Source: Desulfovibrio mangrovi (GTDB lineage Bacteria > Desulfobacterota > Desulfovibrionia > Desulfovibrionales > Desulfovibrionaceae). Taken from it: a stretch of 64,000 nucleotides of DNA. Shown here in pieces: positions 55,569 through 63,908 of this stretch; within the stretch, counting starts at the first letter, position 1, and each line of letters begins with the position of its first letter. The translations under genes and the position numbers were made by a program. The notes below the pieces were generated by a model that worked only from the letters and a program-made list of their open reading frames with translations, did not search any database and had not been told where the DNA came from. The stretch spans positions 2,852,001-2,916,000 of the forward strand of contig NZ_CP104208.1 in the NCBI RefSeq assembly GCF_026230175.1, given 5' to 3'.

Positions 55569-55907
55569 TCAGCACAGCTTGGCCCCGAGAGGCACCTCCT
55601 TATCCGGCACGGCCAGCACGATATGTCCGTTCTCGTCCGCAAAGCCCGTTACCAGACACTCGGACATGAAGGGGCCTATCTGCTTGCGGGGAAAGTTCAC
55701 CACCGCAATAACCTGCCTGCCCGCCAGTTCCTCCGGCGTATAATGCTGTGTGATCTGCGCGCTGCTCTTGCGCTCGCCGATCTCCGGTCCGAAATCTATC
55801 CACAGCTTGTAGGCAGGCTTGCGGGCTTCTGCGAATACCTCGGCCCTGATCACCACACCAACACGCAACTCTACCCGCTCGAAATCATCCCACGCTATTT
55901 CCTGCAT
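55569..55907 (-). CDS. csaA: CsaA-like tRNA-binding-domain protein
   Basis: 112 aa OB-fold domain related to the C-terminal tRNA-binding domain of aminoacyl-tRNA synthetases. Family landmarks are [51 protein letters not shown] and VTGFADENG. CsaA binds tRNA or acts as a secretion chaperone in Bacillus. GGAGGAAGG before the ATG at 55907 fixes the start. It runs opposite to the cyclase gene. Confidence 0.87.
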   Translation of the reverse strand: MQEIAWDDFERVELRVGVVIRAEVFAEARKPAYKLWIDFGPEIGERKSSAQITQHYTPEELAGRQVIAVVNFPRKQIGPFMSECLVTGFADENGHIVLAVPDKEVPLGAKLC

Positions 55908-56199
55908 ATCCTTCCTCCGTACCGGCGCACACGCCATGACGATTCCGCTTTCATTGCCGGCTGCCCGGCCTGTCTGCCGTCTGTGCCGTATCAACCTGAA
56001 ACAGCAGCACACATCATCACCGCAACACCGCTCCGATTTTTCCGCAACCCGCTCCAGTTCACCCCTCCCTACCCCCGCAATCGCCAGCCACGCTAGAACA
56101 AAATGAACCTCACACTCAGGCAACGTTGCTGCAAACCTGCGGATGGCGTATAGTCAAAGCAGCCTCATCCAGACGGCATATTACTGATAAGGACCGACC

Positions 56200-58398
56200 A
56201 TGCACACCGGCAAGACATCATCCCTTCGCGTCATCATCTTTGTTATGTTTTTTGCCGTTGCACTCTCCATCACGACCTCCGTGGCGGGATACAACGCCTA
56301 CATGGACGAGGTGGCGGCACACCAGATGGCGGACATCCAGTTGAGCAAGCAGTGCGACAAGGTCATCCTTGAATCCAGCAGGCTGCTTGATCCGGCCTAC
56401 TCCACGGTCGCCATGCTTGGCACAACCAATACCCAGCTTACGGACGAACCGCCGGCAGCACTTTCCCCCCAGATGCAGGAGGTTCAGCTGCTGCTGAATA
56501 TTCTCAAAAGATACCCGCAGCTCACGTCCATATATGCAGGGTATGACAGCGGAGAATTCTTCGAGGTCATCTCCTTCATTGACGGGGAGGCAGAGCTTCG
56601 CCAGGGACTGACAGCCCCGGACAACGCTCTTTTCGGCCTGCACAACATACGGACAGAACACCTGAATGACGCCACCCTGCACACGCCGGTACACGTGGAA
56701 TCCTGGGTATGGCTGGCTGAAGACCATTCGGTCATCGGCAACACCGCAGAACGGGTGACCGAGTATGATCCCCGCGTCAGGCCGTGGTATACAAGAGCCC
56801 TGACCTCGCACGAAATCATTCAGACCGGCTACTACGTATTCGCTCCCGGCAGAGAGCTGGGGTTCACCGTGGCGCGTCGTTTCGGAGGAGAGCACCCCGG
56901 CGTATTCGCCGTGGACATGACGGTTCATTCCATCTCGCAGTTTCTGCAGCAACAGGAGACAAACACTAAAGGCCTCGTGTTTCTCTTCACGGAAGACGGA
57001 ACCCTCACAGGCTACCCCGACCCACACAAGGTCGTGCACCGCCATCCTCCCCGGGCGGGTGTTGCCACGCACGAGGTCAGCCCCGTCATGCTGGATTCGT
57101 TTGACGATCCGGTAGCCGCGAAAGCGTATTCCCTGTTCCGCCAGCAAGGGGAATACCTGCACAACACCTTCACGGTGCAGGGCGAAGAATGGATTGCCCG
57201 CGTCACCCCGCTGCCCGACCAAACCGGACTTGCAGAACGGAAGGAATATGTTGCCGTTGCCGTACCGCTACACAACTACACCAGAATTCTTGACCAGATC
57301 CGTCTGGAAAGTCTGTTTTTCGCTACGACTGTGATGCTGTGCATCATTCCCCTGCTCCTGTATCTCTCGCGGCGCATATCAAACCCGCTGACCCTTCTTG
57401 CGGACGAAATGGACGAAATCAGGCACTTCCGGCTCGGCAGCAAAACGGTCATCCGTTCCCGCATCAAGGAGGTTGCGGAACTGACCACCGCCTTCGACAC
57501 CATGCGGCACACGCTTGGTGCCTTCACCCGCTACCTGCCCAAGGCTCTTGTCCGACAGTTCGTGCTTTCCGGCATCGAGCCCGTGCTCGGGGGAGAGCGA
57601 AGGGAGCTTAGCCTGCTGTTCTCCGACGTTGCCGACTTCACGCGCCTGTCCGAACATGCGAAGGCCGAAACCCTGATGCTCAAGATGTCCCGCTACTTCC
57701 AGGTGCTGGGCACCCCTGTTCTGGAATCCGGCGGCACCATCGACAAATACATCGGTGACGGCATGATGGCCTTCTGGAACGCGCCACTGCCACAGGAAGA
57801 TCATGCCCTTCGCGCCTGCGAAGCAGCCTTGCGCTGCCAGACCGCGCTGAAGGAGCAGAATGCCCAGTGGCAGGCCGAAGGAAGAAACACCATGGTCACC
57901 CGCTTCGGGCTGCACGCCGGGGAATGCATCGTGGGCAACGTGGGCACATCTGACCGCATGAACTACACAGCCATTGGCGCTGCCGTAAACATTGCCTCGC
58001 GCCTTGAAGGGCTGAACAAATTATACGGCACGGGCATTCTCGTCAGCGGCAGCATAGAGGAAAAGGCCCGCTCCGCGTTTGTGTTCCGCTCCGTAGACAT
58101 CGCCAGTCCGCGGGGTACCACAGACCCCGTGCAGATATTCGAGCTTCTCGGCACCCGCATCCCGCTTGCGGACGGCACCACCTGCCCCCCGATCCAGACG
58201 GACGACGCTCTGGCCGAATGGGAAACAGCCATGGCTGAATACAGAAGCATGCAGTTCCATGCCGCGTTCCAGCGCTTTTCCATGTTGCAAAGCGTCAATA
58301 CCGACGACCGTCTGGCCGCGCTCTATCTGGAACGCTGCCGTGATGCCCTGAGCAACCCGCCGGAACCCGACTGGTCGCCTGTTGTGCATCATTCCTGA
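56200..58398 (+). CDS. dCache-HAMP class III adenylate/guanylate cyclase
   Basis: 732 aa. A membrane helix (10-30), a long periplasmic dCache sensor (31-365) with the DPRVRPWY motif (190-197), a second helix (370-390), a HAMP stretch, then a class III cyclase (470-645). Metal aspartates are D476 (LLFSDVADF) and D520 (YIGDGMMAF); K516 (GTIDKYIGDG) specifies adenine; the transition-state pair is N597 and R601 (AAVNIASRL). The base-recognising partner position appears to be T590 (NYTAIG), as in class IIIb, so ATP is the expected substrate. AAGGACCG precedes the ATG. Confidence 0.92.
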   Translation: MHTGKTSSLRVIIFVMFFAVALSITTSVAGYNAYMDEVAAHQMADIQLSKQCDKVILESSRLLDPAYSTVAMLGTTNTQLTDEPPAALSPQMQEVQLLLNILKRYPQLTSIYAGYDSGEFFEVISFIDGEAELRQGLTAPDNALFGLHNIRTEHLNDATLHTPVHVESWVWLAEDHSVIGNTAERVTEYDPRVRPWYTRALTSHEIIQTGYYVFAPGRELGFTVARRFGGEHPGVFAVDMTVHSISQFLQQQETNTKGLVFLFTEDGTLTGYPDPHKVVHRHPPRAGVATHEVSPVMLDSFDDPVAAKAYSLFRQQGEYLHNTFTVQGEEWIARVTPLPDQTGLAERKEYVAVAVPLHNYTRILDQIRLESLFFATTVMLCIIPLLLYLSRRISNPLTLLADEMDEIRHFRLGSKTVIRSRIKEVAELTTAFDTMRHTLGAFTRYLPKALVRQFVLSGIEPVLGGERRELSLLFSDVADFTRLSEHAKAETLMLKMSRYFQVLGTPVLESGGTIDKYIGDGMMAFWNAPLPQEDHALRACEAALRCQTALKEQNAQWQAEGRNTMVTRFGLHAGECIVGNVGTSDRMNYTAIGAAVNIASRLEGLNKLYGTGILVSGSIEEKARSAFVFRSVDIASPRGTTDPVQIFELLGTRIPLADGTTCPPIQTDDALAEWETAMAEYRSMQFHAAFQRFSMLQSVNTDDRLAALYLERCRDALSNPPEPDWSPVVHHS

Positions 58399-58508
58399 GT
58401 GCACCCGCTCTTCCGCGCAAATGTAAAACAGCAAGAATGATCAAGACAGCATTCCTGTAATGTTGTAGCCGTATCCAATCACAAGGCTTCAGCAACACCG
58501 GAAACAGC

Positions 58509-59417
58509 ATGCGAAACACAAGTTACAGGCAACGGATTCTGCGGGTGCTTCTGCATATGGAAGAATGCATCAATGCGCCTTCAGGCCATGAAGGAAGCAC
58601 CGCCACGGACAATGCTCTCGCATTGGATACGCTGGCGGGCATAGCCTACCTCTCTCCATTTCACTTTCACCGCGTCTTCACCGGTATGGTGGGTGAATCG
58701 GTCAAGGCATACATCCGCAGGCTTCGGCTGGAGCGGGCTTCCACCATGCTGGCGTTCACGGAACGCCCTGTGCTGGAAGTGGCGCTGGAGTCCGGTTACG
58801 AGTCGCAGGAAGCCTTCACCCGCGCCTTCAAGGCGCGTTTCGGCAGCAGCCCCGCGCAGTACCGCAAAAGCGGTTGCCGGCTCGCCCCGTCCAACCCGTA
58901 CCTGAAGGAGTATCTCATGCCCGACAACAGCGAATTCAGCCCCGAAGCGCTGGGCCTGAATGTGGAAATTCGCACAATTCCCGCCATCCGCGTAGCGGCA
59001 GTCCGCCATGTTGGCCCCTACAACGAGTGCTGCGGGGCGTGGAAAACCTTGTGCGAGTGGGCCTTCCCCAAAGGCCTGCTCACCGAGAAGACCATGTTCT
59101 TCGGCATCTGCCACGACGACCCCGCCGTGACCGAGCCTTCCAAAATCCGCTACGACGCCTGCATCGACCTGCCTGAGGGCGCCACGGTTGACGGCCCCGC
59201 AGCCGAAATCACCATCCGCTCCGGCGAATATGTCACTGCAGTGCACAAGGGACCCTACGAGAATCTCTTCAAGTCCTACGCCGCCGTCTACGGCCAGTGG
59301 ATTCCTTCCTCCGGTCGTGAAATGGCCATGGAGCCGAGCGTGGAAGTATATCTGAACAATCCCGAAACCACGGCCCCCGAAGACCTGCTCACGGAGCTTC
59401 GGATTCCGCTGGCGTAA
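58509..59417 (+). CDS. AraC-family regulator with GyrI-like effector domain
   Basis: 302 aa. Residues 1-125 are two AraC helix-turn-helix motifs (LDTLAGIAYLSPFHFHRVFTG and VLEVALESGYESQEAFTRAF). Residues 148-300 are a GyrI-like small-molecule binding domain (VEIRTIPAIRVAAVRHVGPYNE, VTAVHKGPYENLFKSYAAVYGQW). This layout matches Rob/SoxS-like and BmrR-linked multidrug sensors. A weak ribosome site precedes the ATG. No drug pump is adjacent. Confidence 0.9.
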   Translation: MRNTSYRQRILRVLLHMEECINAPSGHEGSTATDNALALDTLAGIAYLSPFHFHRVFTGMVGESVKAYIRRLRLERASTMLAFTERPVLEVALESGYESQEAFTRAFKARFGSSPAQYRKSGCRLAPSNPYLKEYLMPDNSEFSPEALGLNVEIRTIPAIRVAAVRHVGPYNECCGAWKTLCEWAFPKGLLTEKTMFFGICHDDPAVTEPSKIRYDACIDLPEGATVDGPAAEITIRSGEYVTAVHKGPYENLFKSYAAVYGQWIPSSGREMAMEPSVEVYLNNPETTAPEDLLTELRIPLA

Positions 59418-59430
59418 CTGATGTCGCAAT

Positions 59431-59465
59431 GCCTCCGGCGGACCACGGCCCTTCGGAGGCTCTTT
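59431..59465 (+). terminator. Probable terminator after the AraC-GyrI gene
   Basis: GCCTCCG pairs with CGGAGGC around a 16-base loop, tail TCTTTC, 13 bases past the stop. Confidence 0.5.
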
Positions 59466-59512
59466 CACTCACCCGGACATTGCCAACTGTCCTGAAATGA
59501 CTACCTGAACGC

Positions 59513-60403
59513 ATGGCCAACCCGCAGAATACAACGTCCGCACAGCGCACCACATCTCCTGCTCCGCAGGCAAGGGAGGAAATCCAATACCACGCCAGCC
59601 GTCGCGTGGCGGGCCTTGAGACCTTGCGTGCCCGCTACCTCACGCACAGCTTCACGCGCCATGCGCATGACGGCTACGCACTCGGGGTAATCGTGCACGG
59701 GGCGCTGGCCTTCCGCTATCTGGGCCGCGACCATGTGGCCCCCAGCGGCTCGCTGAATCTGGTTATTCCGGGAGAGGTGCATGACGGTCATGGGGCGGAT
59801 GAACGCGGCTGGGCCTACCGCATGCTGTATCTGGCTCCGGAGATCATGCAACGCGCGGCCATGGAGGCCGGGCGCAGGAATGATGCCCTGCCCGCCTTCA
59901 ACGCGGGCGTGCTGCAGGATCCGCTGCTGGCGGGCGGACTCTTGAGCCTGCATGCGGACATGGAGAGCGAAGGGGACTGCATGCCGTCCCTTGAGCAAGA
60001 AGAACGCCTGCTGGCCCTGCTCACGCGTTGGATACGCATGCATGGCGATGCCACGGCACGCCTGCCCCGAGCGGGAAAGGACCCGCGGAGCGTCCGCATG
60101 GCCCGCGAATATCTGGACGCCCACTACACGACCGACGTTCGCCTGGAGGCTCTTGCGGCCCATACGGGCCTCAGCCCCTTCCATCTGTCCCGCGTTTTCC
60201 AGCGCACCACGGGCCTGCCCCCGCACGCCTATCTCATGCAACGCCGTATCACAGCGGCCCGCGACCTGCTCGGCACGGACGAGCCGCTGGCAGACGTGGC
60301 GCTTTCCTGCGGCTTCAGCGATCAGAGCCACCTGACCCGCCATTTCAAGAAGGTCCTTGGCCTTCCCCCCGGGGCATACCGCAAGATTGTCCAAGAACGC
60401 TGA
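59513..60403 (+). CDS. AraC-family regulator with cupin sensor
   Basis: 296 aa. The N-terminal 160 residues form an AraC_binding cupin (THSFTRHAHDGYALGVIVHGALAF, GSLNLVIPGEVHDGHGADE). The C-terminal two HTH motifs are VRLEALAAHTGLSPFHLSRVFQRTTG and LADVALSCGFSDQSHLTRHFKKVLG. The following gene is a DMT transporter with a strong ribosome site 32 bases after this stop, and they are likely one transcript; control of that transporter by this regulator is plausible. Confidence 0.92.
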   Translation: MANPQNTTSAQRTTSPAPQAREEIQYHASRRVAGLETLRARYLTHSFTRHAHDGYALGVIVHGALAFRYLGRDHVAPSGSLNLVIPGEVHDGHGADERGWAYRMLYLAPEIMQRAAMEAGRRNDALPAFNAGVLQDPLLAGGLLSLHADMESEGDCMPSLEQEERLLALLTRWIRMHGDATARLPRAGKDPRSVRMAREYLDAHYTTDVRLEALAAHTGLSPFHLSRVFQRTTGLPPHAYLMQRRITAARDLLGTDEPLADVALSCGFSDQSHLTRHFKKVLGLPPGAYRKIVQER

Positions 60404-60448
60404 CGCGGTAACATGCATGATGGCTGCCTCATCCAAAGGAGGTTCCCC

Positions 60449-61720
60449 ATGCCCGTTTCCCTTCGCTGCTTCGGCAGCGCCCTGCGTCCCGGTGCCGACA
60501 CCGCCGCCTCAGGCAATCATTCCGGCGACCATCCGGCCGTTTCTGCCCCGAACACGGATTCACCCCTCACATCAGGCTCCCGTTCCCGGCAACGAACCGG
60601 CGCGGAAGAGCCTGAGCCTCTCCCTTGCGCCACCGGTAGACAACAGTCCTCAGTGATGTCCCGCACAGCAATTCGCAAGAACAACGAGGTTGTCCCCCCT
60701 GAACGCACCGCAACTGCGCCTTCCGCAACCGTTTCGCGGTTTTGGCCCCGCCTTTCGCTGGCGCTGGCCATGATCATAGTCGGATCTTCCGTGGTTACGG
60801 GTAAATATGTCACTGTCACCCTGCCCGTGTATGCTTCGCTGTGGCTGCGGTTCTGCATGGCGTCCGCCGTAATGGTCACCATTCTGTACTGGAAAGAAGG
60901 CGGGCTGCCGCAATGCTCCTTGCGGGATTACGGCATCATGTTCGCGCAGGCTGCCTGCGGCGGATTCCTGTTCAACACCCTGCTTCTGGAAGGATTGCGC
61001 TACACCGATCCCGCAACCGCAGGCATCATCACCGCAACCGGCCCTGCCTGCGCCCTGCTCGTTTCCAGCATTGTGCTGCGCGAACCGTTTACCCGCAACG
61101 CCGCCCTTTCTGTATGTCTGGCTGCATCCGGCATTGCGCTCCTGCATGTGCCCACACCGCAGGCAGGTACCGCGCCAGAGCTCATGCATGCCTTTTCGTT
61201 CTCAGACCTTGCAGGCTCCTTCTCGGCACTGCTGGGCACCTTTCTGATCATTGGCGCGGTCATGGCGGAATCGCTGTTCCTGCTGCTGGGCAAGCGCATG
61301 CAGCGCCCTGTTTCACCACTTGCGGTCTCAACCATGCTCTGCGTTTTCGGCACAGTGCAGTTTGCGCCGCAGGGTATTACGGAACTGTTTTCCGGCGGAC
61401 TGGGCAGCTTTACGCACACCGCGTGGCTGGTGCTGATCTGGTATGCCCTCGGCATAACCGTTGGGGCCTATCTGTTGTGGTTTTCCGGCGTGGCGCATGT
61501 CCGCGGCTCCGAGGCCGGCGTATACACTGGCATCATGCCCCTTTCCGCCATGTTCCTTGCGGGTCTGCTGCTGGATACCCCCATACGCTGGCAGCATCTG
61601 GCAGGCTGCACCGCCGTGCTGCTGGGCATTGCCGTGGCGACACGGCGAACAAGCAAGGAGCCTGAGAAAGCTTCCGGACAATCGTCGAGGCAGACATCAG
61701 AACCATCCGCGAACTGCTGA
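60449..61720 (+). CDS. DMT-superfamily (EamA) transporter with long disordered N-terminus
   Basis: 423 aa. The strong AAAGGAGG at 60436-60442 points to the ATG at 60449. The first ~105 residues are Ser/Pro/Arg/Thr-rich and lack membrane segments, unusual for this family; the ten-helix EamA core follows (RFWPRLSLALAMIIVGSSVVTG, YTDPATAGIITATGPACALLVS, GSEAGVYTGIMPLSAMFLA). A later ATG at 60656 would remove most of the head but has no ribosome site. The encoded protein probably exports a small metabolite. Confidence 0.85.
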   Translation: MPVSLRCFGSALRPGADTAASGNHSGDHPAVSAPNTDSPLTSGSRSRQRTGAEEPEPLPCATGRQQSSVMSRTAIRKNNEVVPPERTATAPSATVSRFWPRLSLALAMIIVGSSVVTGKYVTVTLPVYASLWLRFCMASAVMVTILYWKEGGLPQCSLRDYGIMFAQAACGGFLFNTLLLEGLRYTDPATAGIITATGPACALLVSSIVLREPFTRNAALSVCLAASGIALLHVPTPQAGTAPELMHAFSFSDLAGSFSALLGTFLIIGAVMAESLFLLLGKRMQRPVSPLAVSTMLCVFGTVQFAPQGITELFSGGLGSFTHTAWLVLIWYALGITVGAYLLWFSGVAHVRGSEAGVYTGIMPLSAMFLAGLLLDTPIRWQHLAGCTAVLLGIAVATRRTSKEPEKASGQSSRQTSEPSANC

Positions 61721-61837
61721 TATCCGGCTAATAATCAGCTGATACCCACAGCAAATGGACCGCAATGGCGGCGTGCGCTTGCCCCTCGCATTGCCGGATA
61801 TCTTCGCCCCCCCACCGCCACGCCACTACCGGCAAAC

Positions 61838-61863
61838 AAAAAAGGGAGCCTGCAAAGGCTCCC
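61838..61863 (-). terminator. Rho-independent terminator of the small RNA
   Basis: Seven-base-pair stem GGGAGCC/GGCTCCC, loop TTTGCA, and T6. Confidence 0.85.
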
Positions 61864-61978
61864 TGATCTGTCAGTTCTCGGAAGAGCAAGACCTTGCTGA
61901 AGGGTCAGACTCTTCCGAAACCGTGGGTTAGTTACCCCGGAAACGAGGTATATCAACGGTTAGTGCGATTTGGAAATC
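61838..61978 (-). ncRNA. Structured small RNA candidate with own promoter and terminator
   Basis: Transcribed leftward, roughly 61978 to 61838. It has four helices: GCGATTT/AAATCGC (61965-61980); AACCGT/ACGGTT enclosing an inner CCTCG/CGGGG hairpin; TCGGAAGAG/CTCTTCCGA (61878-61918) enclosing GACC/GGTC; and a terminal GGGAGCC/GGCTCCC stem (61844-61863) followed by T6. A promoter lies just upstream and no leftward gene follows, so it is not a 5' leader. Sequence does not match SRP, RNase P, tmRNA or common riboswitch cores; 6S RNA is not excluded. Confidence 0.55.
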
Positions 61979-61984
61979 GCCGAC

Positions 61985-62012
61985 ATAATACCCACGGCCG
62001 CTCTTTCTGCAA
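61985..62012 (-). promoter_or_regulatory. Promoter of the small RNA
   Basis: TTGCAG, 16-base spacer, TATTAT, read leftward. The start point falls at about 61978, just before the first helix. Confidence 0.5.
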
Positions 62013-62124
62013 ATGAAATCTTTTCATGTGGCTGATTAGTTTTTTTTAGGTGAGCGCACGAACAGTTCTGACGTATCGCATACACGAAACGGCTGCGTCT
62101 GACGGCAGCGGACGTCAGCAGGCA

Positions 62125-62152
62125 TAAAAAAAGCCACGGAGAACCCCGTGGC
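62125..62152 (-). terminator. Rho-independent terminator of the HU gene
   Basis: GCCACGG pairs with CCGTGGC around a 6-base loop, followed by a long T run leftward, 26 bases after the HU stop. Confidence 0.9.
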
Positions 62153-62177
62153 CTTTGAGCAGCTTCGCGTAGAAAGA

Positions 62178-62465
62178 CTACTTGTTGACGTCGTCAACCA
62201 GAGCCTTGGCGGCGGAAAACTTGATAACCTTGCGAGCGGGAATGGAGATCGGCTTGCCGGTCTGGGGGTTGCGGCCGGTACGGGCAGCACGCTCAGAAAC
62301 GGAAAAAGCGCCAACGCTGGGCAGGCGTACGCCGGACTTGGAGACAACGCCATCAGCAAGAACCTTGCAGAATGCATCGTATGCCTTCTCGGCACTCACC
62401 TTGGTCTCGAACACTTCGGGCAGGGCGTCTTTCAGAGCCGTAACAAATTCAGCCTTGGTCAACAT
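62178..62465 (-). CDS. hup: HU-family nucleoid DNA-binding protein
   Basis: 95 aa. It starts MLTKAEFVTALKDALPEVF after TAAGGAGG, which sets the ATG. The HU hallmarks are GVRLPSVGAFSVSERAARTGRNPQTGKPISIPARKVIKFSAAKAL, with the proline tip of the DNA-binding arm in RNPQTGKPI. HU bends and compacts DNA. The normal family length is 90-95 aa. Confidence 0.95.
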   Translation of the reverse strand: MLTKAEFVTALKDALPEVFETKVSAEKAYDAFCKVLADGVVSKSGVRLPSVGAFSVSERAARTGRNPQTGKPISIPARKVIKFSAAKALVDDVNK

Positions 62466-62716
62466 CAGGAATATCCTCCTTAAATCACAATTCGGTTTCC
62501 CCCCGGAATTACTAGCCGTGACCACATAACTATGTAATCCTATGCAGCGATCCACAATCAATGTCAATCGTTTCACGGAGCCACAACCGATTAGCACTCA
62601 ATTTTCCCGAGTCCCGAGCCTTTTTGGTTACGGTATTGCTATTATCATATGAAGCGATTACGGTGTAAGGTATTACCAATTATTCAACTCACACAAACGA
62701 TTGCGGAGCCTGCTGC

Positions 62717-63334
62717 ATGAAAAACGCAACGACGCATGACAACCATGCCCTGCTGACCATTGCGGAGCTTGCCACGCGCTTCTCTTTGCCGGAATCCACA
62801 GCCCGATACTACTGCAAACGCTTTCTCGACTACCTGCCCCATGTGGGCGAAGGCAAGCGCAGACGCTACCGCGGAAACGCTGTTGCGGTTTTCGCCGTGA
62901 TCCTTGAGGAGATGAAGAAAAACAAAAACGCAATGGCGGTTGAGGCAGTCCTTTCCAACAAATTTCCCAAGAATATCGACGTAGTTGTTCCAAAACCGCA
63001 AGCGCAACAACAAAACAACCACTTGGCAATATCTCCTGCGGTTTCCCCTGTTTCAGAGGCGGATGCCGGACGCTTTCTGGCCCTCATGGAACAGCAGACT
63101 TCCGCCATGCAGAGTATTGCAGGCACCCTTGAAGCCATAGCGAAACGCGATAGCGTGATACAGCATCTGGAGCAAGCACTGGAAACCAGAAATGAGGAAG
63201 TGACGCAGCTTCGCAAGGAAGTGGAGCACGTGAAGACCCTGCAGAGCGAATCCGAAAAGCTGCATCAGCAGGATCTGGATCAGATGCGCAAGTGGCTTGG
63301 CCGTATCGCCAGCGAGCAGGCCAACGGCAAATAG
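62717..63334 (+). CDS. MerR-like HTH protein with C-terminal coiled coil
   Basis: 205 aa. Residues 12-65 carry a MerR-type winged helix (LLTIAELATRFSLPESTARYYCKRF, GEGKRRRYRGNAVAVFAVI). Residues 95-130 are low complexity and Gln-rich. Residues 130-195 are a strong heptad coiled coil (DSVIQHLEQALETRNEEVTQLRKEVEHVKTLQSES). MerR-type DNA-binding plus coiled coil recalls plasmid/phage partition or chromosome-organising proteins as well as transcription factors; the function is unknown. A GGAG ribosome site precedes the ATG. It sits between HU and a MucR-type gene. Confidence 0.82.
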   Translation: MKNATTHDNHALLTIAELATRFSLPESTARYYCKRFLDYLPHVGEGKRRRYRGNAVAVFAVILEEMKKNKNAMAVEAVLSNKFPKNIDVVVPKPQAQQQNNHLAISPAVSPVSEADAGRFLALMEQQTSAMQSIAGTLEAIAKRDSVIQHLEQALETRNEEVTQLRKEVEHVKTLQSESEKLHQQDLDQMRKWLGRIASEQANGK

Positions 63335-63340
63335 CGCCAA

Positions 63341-63372
63341 AGAAAAGCTGCGGACCCTGCGATCCGCAGCTT
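63341..63372. terminator. Bidirectional terminator between the HTH and MucR genes
   Basis: AAGCTGCGGA pairs perfectly with TCCGCAGCTT around an 8-base loop. Leftward the tail is TTTTCTTTGG; rightward it is weak (TTCAGCATG). Confidence 0.7.
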
Positions 63373-63497
63373 CAGCATGTCTTCATATCTACCGCCAGCC
63401 CACATACAGCGTGGCGGGCACACACGGGCGGCACATCACTGCCGCGTCTCTTCGCGCCAAAACCAGCACTATTCCGGAATGGCAGCCGTAGTCGGGG

Positions 63498-63893
63498 TTA
63501 CTTGGCCTTGACCCGCTTTTCCCACAGCTTCATGTCTTTCATCTTCTTGCGACGCTCACGCTGCAGGGTCTTGCAGACCAGCGGCACACCCTTCTTGTAG
63601 CCATATTTTTCGCGGTACTCGGCCAGACTCAATCCATGCGAGGCAAGATGCTTGCGGGTAAGGATCTTGAAGGCCTTTCCGCACTCAAGGCACGTAATGG
63701 ACTTTTCCTTGATCACTTTCAGGGGGTCCTGGTCCGTCTCCACCGCCGGTGCTTCAGGCTCCGCACCTTCTGCAATCTGCTTGATGGAAAGAGCTATACT
63801 CCGCATCATGGAGCTAATCTCTTCTTCATTCATGGTGCGCACCGATGCCTGAGCCTTGATGATCTCCAGCGCTTGCTTCAGATACTCATCCAT
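63498..63893 (-). CDS. MucR/Ros-family zinc-finger transcriptional regulator
   Basis: 131 aa. The N-terminal helices (MDEYLKQALEIIKAQ) resemble those seen in Desulfovibrio MucR proteins; the C-terminal C2H2-type finger has CLECGKAF followed by RKHLASHGLSLAEYREKYG. The spacing is C-x2-C-x10-H-x3-H, somewhat tighter than the classic Ros finger. The last residues are basic (RERRKKMKDMKLWEKR), suiting DNA contact. AAGGAG precedes the ATG. Upstream the window ends with no further gene visible. Confidence 0.9.
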   Translation of the reverse strand: MDEYLKQALEIIKAQASVRTMNEEEISSMMRSIALSIKQIAEGAEPEAPAVETDQDPLKVIKEKSITCLECGKAFKILTRKHLASHGLSLAEYREKYGYKKGVPLVCKTLQRERRKKMKDMKLWEKRVKAK

Positions 63894-63908
63894 ACGGTAC
63901 TCCTTTAG

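Larger units (their letters stand above)
61721..62177. other. 457-base intergenic region: ncRNA locus and HU terminator
   Basis: Contains the leftward small RNA candidate, its promoter and terminator, and the HU terminator. No convincing protein-coding frame. Confidence 0.6.
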
